Source: an uncultured Bacilli bacterium
GTDB lineage: Bacteria > Bacillota_I > Bacilli_A > RF39 > UBA660
DNA length: 7,489 nucleotides
Assembly (NCBI GenBank): GCA_947585885.1
Contig: CANPXI010000049.1
Coordinates: 1 to 7,489, forward strand
Direction of reading: 5' to 3'
Positions within the stretch are counted from its first letter, which is position 1; every line of letters begins with the position of its first letter. Positions 4,369 through 7,489 of this stretch are shown one piece after another. Under the pieces are notes generated by a model that saw only the letters and a program-made list of their open reading frames with translations, searched no databases and was not told the origin of the DNA. A program made the position numbers and the translations under genes.

Positions 4369-4884
4369 ATGAAATATACTATTAGAGGAGAAAGAATGGA
4401 AGTCACTGACGCTATTAGAGATTATGCTACTAGTAAACTTTCTAAAATGGAAAAGTATTTTGATAATCCAGAGAATGTTAACGTAAAAATAGTTTTCAGT
4501 GTAAGGGGAAGAGAGCAAAAAGTAGAAGTGACAATAAGTGCTAAAAATTATGATTTAAGAGCAGAAGTTTCTCATAGTGATTTGTATGCTGCTATTGATT
4601 TGGTTATTGATAAACTAGAAACACAAATGAGAAAGTTTAAATCAAAATTAATGTCAAAAGAAAGAGCTAGTGTAGTATATGATATAGATTATGATGAAGA
4701 AGAAATAGAAGAAGTTGTTAAAAGAAAAAAAGTTTATTTGAAACCAATGGATGAAGAAGAAGCTATTGTACAAATGGAACTTTTAGGACATACTTTCTAT
4801 ATTTATAAAGATGTTGAAACTGAAAAAGTTAATGTTTTATATAAAAGATATGATGGAAGTTATGGAGTTATAGAAACAAATTAG
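4369..4884 (+). CDS. hpf: Long-form ribosome hibernation promoting factor (HPF / RaiA family)
   Basis: The 171-residue protein binds the 30S decoding region and, in long-form HPF species, pairs two 70S ribosomes into inactive 100S dimers in stationary phase or stress. The N-terminal S30AE domain (about 1-100) opens MKYTIRGERMEVTDAIRDY and has the basic helix around 84-98 (ETQMRKFKSKLMSK). An acidic linker (about 105-117) leads to the C-terminal dimerisation domain (about 120-171) with the signature KPMDEEEAIVQMELLGHTFYIY and the ending NVLYKRYDGSYGVIE. The length is typical of long HPF in Bacillota. The start is set by AGAGGTG at 4355-4361, seven bases before ATG, and matches the family N-terminus. 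A second AGAGGAG lies just before Met10, but starting there would remove the first beta strand. It lies directly upstream of secA, as in Bacillus and many clostridia. Confidence 0.96.
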   Translation: MKYTIRGERMEVTDAIRDYATSKLSKMEKYFDNPENVNVKIVFSVRGREQKVEVTISAKNYDLRAEVSHSDLYAAIDLVIDKLETQMRKFKSKLMSKERASVVYDIDYDEEEIEEVVKRKKVYLKPMDEEEAIVQMELLGHTFYIYKDVETEKVNVLYKRYDGSYGVIETN

Positions 4885-4888
4885 TTAA

Positions 4889-4914
4889 GAGAGTTTTGTA
4901 ACTCTCGTTTTTTT
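4889..4914 (+). terminator. Rho-independent terminator after hpf
   Basis: A 7-bp perfect stem (GAGAGTT 4889-4895 with AACTCTC 4900-4906) has a 4-base loop, one G and then seven T. It separates hpf from secA, so secA needs its own promoter or relies on read-through. Confidence 0.87.
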
Positions 4915-4937
4915 ATGTTTAAAAATTGTTAATAATT

Positions 4938-4960
4938 TGGTAGAATATTTATACAGGAGA
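4938..4960 (+). promoter_or_regulatory. Putative extended -10 secA promoter and adjacent ribosome binding site
   Basis: TGG-TAGAAT (4938-4946) is an extended -10 with only a weak AT-rich -35. The start would fall near 4953, immediately before AGGAGA (4955-4960), giving a very short leader. TTGTTA (4926-4931) with TTATAC (4949-4954) is a worse alternative because it would start transcription after the ribosome binding site. AGGAGA lies seven bases before the secA ATG and fixes that start. Confidence 0.4.
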
Positions 4961-4967
4961 TGAAATT

Positions 4968-7460
4968 ATGAAATTATTATCTAGATTTTTTGATCATGAA
5001 TATAAAGAATTAAAAAAGTTTGAAGAACTAGCTGATAAAGTTTTAGAATTAGATGAAGAAATGACTAATCTTACAGATTTAGAACTTAAAGCTAAGACTG
5101 AAGAATTTAAGAGTAAATTAAATGAAGGTGCAACATTAGACGATATATTAGTAGAAGCTTTCGCAGTTGTTCGTGAAGCAGCATATAGAGTTTTAGGTGA
5201 AAAACCTTATAGAGTTCAAGTTATTGGTGGTATTTGTATACATTATGGTAATATTGCTGAGATGAAAACAGGTGAAGGTAAAACTTTAACTAGTACACTT
5301 CCTGCTTATTTAAATGCTCTTAGTGGAAATGGAGTACATATTGTAACAGTTAATGAATATTTAAGTGTTCGTGATGCTGAATGGATGGGAAAAGTTTATG
5401 ATTATTTAGGTATAAGTGTTGGAGTTAATAGGAAAGATGCAACTAAAGAAGAAAAGAGAGAAGCTTATTCTAAAGATATTACTTATACTACAAATAATGA
5501 ACTTGGATTTGATTATTTAAGAGATAATATGGTTGTTAGACCAGAAAGTAGAGTTCAAAGAGGTCTTAATTTTGCAATTATAGATGAAGTTGACTCAATT
5601 TTAATAGATGAAGCAAGAACTCCACTTATTATTAGTGGTGGGGTAAGTAAAAGTGCTGACCTTTATAAACTAGCTGATAAGACTGCTAAGAGTTTAACAC
5701 CAGACGATTATGTAATTGATGAAAAAACAAAGAGTGTTACTTTAACTGAAGATGGTATTAAAAAATGTGAAAAGCTATTAAATCTTGATAATATGTATGA
5801 TATTAAGAATGCAGCTATTGTTCATAATTTAGATAAGGCTTTGGTAGCTAATTATGCGTTTAAAAAAGATATAGACTATGTAGTTTATTCTGATAAAGTT
5901 GTTATTGTTGATGCATTTACTGGTAGACTTATGCATGGAAGACAATACAGTGATGGACTTCATCAAGCACTTGAAGCTAAAGAAGGAGTTCATATTAATG
6001 AAGAAACTAAGGTTCTTGCAACAATTACTTTCCAAAATTTATTTAGAATGTATAATAAACTTTCAGGTATGACTGGTACTGCTAAAACAGAAGAAGAAGA
6101 ATTTAGAAATATTTATAATATGTATGTTATAGAAATTCCAACTAATAAACCAGTTATAAGAGAAGATATGGAAGACTTAGTATATATTAATATGAGAGGA
6201 AAATATAATGCTATAGCTAATACAATTGAAGAACTTCATAAAAAAGGTCAACCTATTCTTGTTGGTACAGCTTCAATTGAAAGTTCTGAAGTTTTAAGTG
6301 GTTTATTAAATAAAAGAGGTATTAAACATGAGTTATTAAATGCAAAGAATCATGAAAGAGAAGCTCATATTATAGAACAAGCTGGTCAAAAAGGTGCAGT
6401 TACAATTGCCACTAATATGGCTGGACGTGGTACTGATATTAAGTTAGGTGAAGGTGTTGCTGAGTTAGGAGGACTTGCTGTTATTGGTACTGAAAGACAT
6501 GAAAGTAGAAGAATTGATAACCAATTAAGAGGTAGAAGTGGTCGTCAAGGAGACCCTGGAGTTACAAGATTTTTTATATCTATGGAAGATGATTTAATGG
6601 TTAAGTTCGGTAGTGAGAAGATTAAAGGGCTTATGACAACACTCGGTTTTACTGAAGATACACCAATAACTCATAAAATGATGAGTAAGAATATTGAAAG
6701 TAGCCAAAAGAGAGTTGAGGGATTTAACTATGATAGACGTAAGGCATTACTTGATTATGATAATGTAATTAGTAAGCAAAGAGAAATTATTTATGAAAGA
6801 AGAAATGAAATTCTAGATAAAGAAAGTATTCGTGATAGAGTTTTAGAGATATTTAAAGATTTTGTAATTGATCAAATTAATAATCATTTTCCTCCAGAAG
6901 ACGCAATTACGCATAATGATGTAGTTAATATATGTGAATATTTTAATGCAAATTTGCTTAAGACTAGAAAGTTAGAAGAAAATGAATTAGAAGGTAAACC
7001 ACTTAATGAAGTACAAGATTTTATTTATGATATTGTTGTAAGTGATTATAGTGAAAAATTAAAAGATGTCCCAGAGGATATTCAAAATGATTTTGAAAAA
7101 GCAATATATTTAAGAGTGTTAGATAAAAACTGGATGAATCAACTTGATAATATGGAGCATTTAAAAGAAGGTATTGGTCTTAGAGGTTATGCTCAAACTA
7201 ACCCACTTCAAGCATATGCATTAGAGGGATTTGAGTTATTTGATAATATGCTTAAAGATACAAATAAGGAAGTTACTACATTCTTGTTAAAAGCAGAAGT
7301 TAGACAAAATTTAGAAAGAGAAGAAAATAAGAATATTCATACAAATGATTCAAAGGAAAGTGCAAAAAGACAACCTAGAAAAGCCGAAAAGAAAATTGGA
7401 AGAAATGATCCTTGTCCTTGTGGCTCAGGCAAGAAGTATAAAAATTGCTGTGGTAAATAG
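4968..7460 (+). CDS. secA: Preprotein translocase ATPase SecA
   Basis: This is a complete 830-residue SecA, the cytoplasmic motor that drives unfolded preproteins through SecYEG. Nucleotide-binding domain 1 has Walker A MKTGEGKT (99-106, Lys105) and Walker B IIDEVDS (204-210). The preprotein cross-linking domain lies at about 220-365. GMTGTAKTEEEEF (367-379) opens the second half of the motor, where nucleotide-binding domain 2 carries MAGRGTDIKLG (484-494) and the arginine-finger motif RGRSGRQGD (521-529). Helical scaffold and wing regions follow (about 560-775). A charged linker (about 780-808) leads to the zinc-binding tail with Cys816, Cys818, Cys827 and Cys828 in CPCGSGKKYKNCC. The length is normal for a single Bacillota SecA, and the intact tail and generic motifs indicate the housekeeping copy rather than accessory SecA2. 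The gene follows hpf after a terminator; prfB commonly follows secA in this phylum. Confidence 0.98.
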   Translation: MKLLSRFFDHEYKELKKFEELADKVLELDEEMTNLTDLELKAKTEEFKSKLNEGATLDDILVEAFAVVREAAYRVLGEKPYRVQVIGGICIHYGNIAEMKTGEGKTLTSTLPAYLNALSGNGVHIVTVNEYLSVRDAEWMGKVYDYLGISVGVNRKDATKEEKREAYSKDITYTTNNELGFDYLRDNMVVRPESRVQRGLNFAIIDEVDSILIDEARTPLIISGGVSKSADLYKLADKTAKSLTPDDYVIDEKTKSVTLTEDGIKKCEKLLNLDNMYDIKNAAIVHNLDKALVANYAFKKDIDYVVYSDKVVIVDAFTGRLMHGRQYSDGLHQALEAKEGVHINEETKVLATITFQNLFRMYNKLSGMTGTAKTEEEEFRNIYNMYVIEIPTNKPVIREDMEDLVYINMRGKYNAIANTIEELHKKGQPILVGTASIESSEVLSGLLNKRGIKHELLNAKNHEREAHIIEQAGQKGAVTIATNMAGRGTDIKLGEGVAELGGLAVIGTERHESRRIDNQLRGRSGRQGDPGVTRFFISMEDDLMVKFGSEKIKGLMTTLGFTEDTPITHKMMSKNIESSQKRVEGFNYDRRKALLDYDNVISKQREIIYERRNEILDKESIRDRVLEIFKDFVIDQINNHFPPEDAITHNDVVNICEYFNANLLKTRKLEENELEGKPLNEVQDFIYDIVVSDYSEKLKDVPEDIQNDFEKAIYLRVLDKNWMNQLDNMEHLKEGIGLRGYAQTNPLQAYALEGFELFDNMLKDTNKEVTTFLLKAEVRQNLEREENKNIHTNDSKESAKRQPRKAEKKIGRNDPCPCGSGKKYKNCCGK

Positions 7461-7489
7461 TAGGTTTTATAAGGGTTTATAAGGAATTA
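7461..7489 (+). other. Short downstream region with two tandem TTTATAAGG units, cut by window edge
   Basis: TTTATAAGG occurs at 7466-7474 and 7476-7484, ten bases apart, each ending in an AAGG that could serve as a ribosome binding site. No terminator is visible after secA before the window ends, so a co-transcribed gene, plausibly prfB, may begin just beyond. No start codon is visible in the remaining bases. Confidence 0.4.

Noticed and set aside
4385..4398. Internal AGAGGAG before Met10 of hpf as an alternative start
   Set aside because: It would delete the first beta strand of the S30AE domain; the upstream start has a good ribosome binding site and the conserved N-terminus.
5829..6035. 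Open frame of 68 codons on the - strand inside secA
   Set aside because: It is antisense to the conserved SecA core with no independent support.

Overview
The window is strongly AT-rich, with A/T-ending codons throughout, the standard stop codons (TAA, TAG and TGA all used) and good AGGAG-type ribosome binding sites. With the sporulation genes at the left end, a long-form ribosome hibernation factor and a SecA with a zinc-binding tail, this points to a spore-forming, low-GC Bacillota, most likely of the Clostridia or a related lineage. I cannot name a species.

Layout. (1) Positions 1-940, + strand: the 3' end of spoIID, then a complete spoIIQ-like gene (membrane-anchored LytM/M23 protein) ending at a clear rho-independent terminator. 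Both proteins act at the septum and engulfing membranes during sporulation. (2) Positions 941-4020: a complete agr-type peptide quorum-sensing locus in an unusual split, convergent arrangement. A LytTR response regulator (agrA-like, 1031-1738) and a six-pass membrane histidine kinase (agrC-like, 1735-3045) run rightward and overlap by 4 bases. An agrB-type peptide processing protease (3200-3811) and a very small agrD-type pre-peptide gene (3079-3198, 39 codons) run leftward. The two operons meet at one shared bidirectional terminator. Upstream of agrB is a pair of 9-bp direct repeats spaced exactly 21 bp start to start; the proximal one overlaps a -35 element, which is the classical layout of an AgrA/LytTR-activated promoter. 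(3) Positions 4021-7489, + strand: a cold-shock protein gene, long-form hpf and secA. The first two each end at their own terminator, and the sequence after secA (probably leading to prfB) is cut by the window edge.

How it fits together. AgrD would be cyclised and trimmed by AgrB, exported and sensed by AgrC. AgrC would phosphorylate AgrA, which would then bind the direct repeats and raise agrBD transcription, giving a positive feedback loop across the convergent locus. The predicted signal core is Cys-Phe-Trp-Gly-Phe-Leu. By alignment of the recognition tail it would form a six-residue thiolactone ring rather than the usual five. The genes on either side are chromosomal core genes (sporulation, ribosome hibernation, secretion), so the agr locus looks like a resident or inserted module in core chromosome. 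No tRNA, rRNA, CRISPR array, transposase or integrase is visible, and no gene-free stretch exceeds 300 bases (the longest is 3812-4094, filled with the two divergent control regions).
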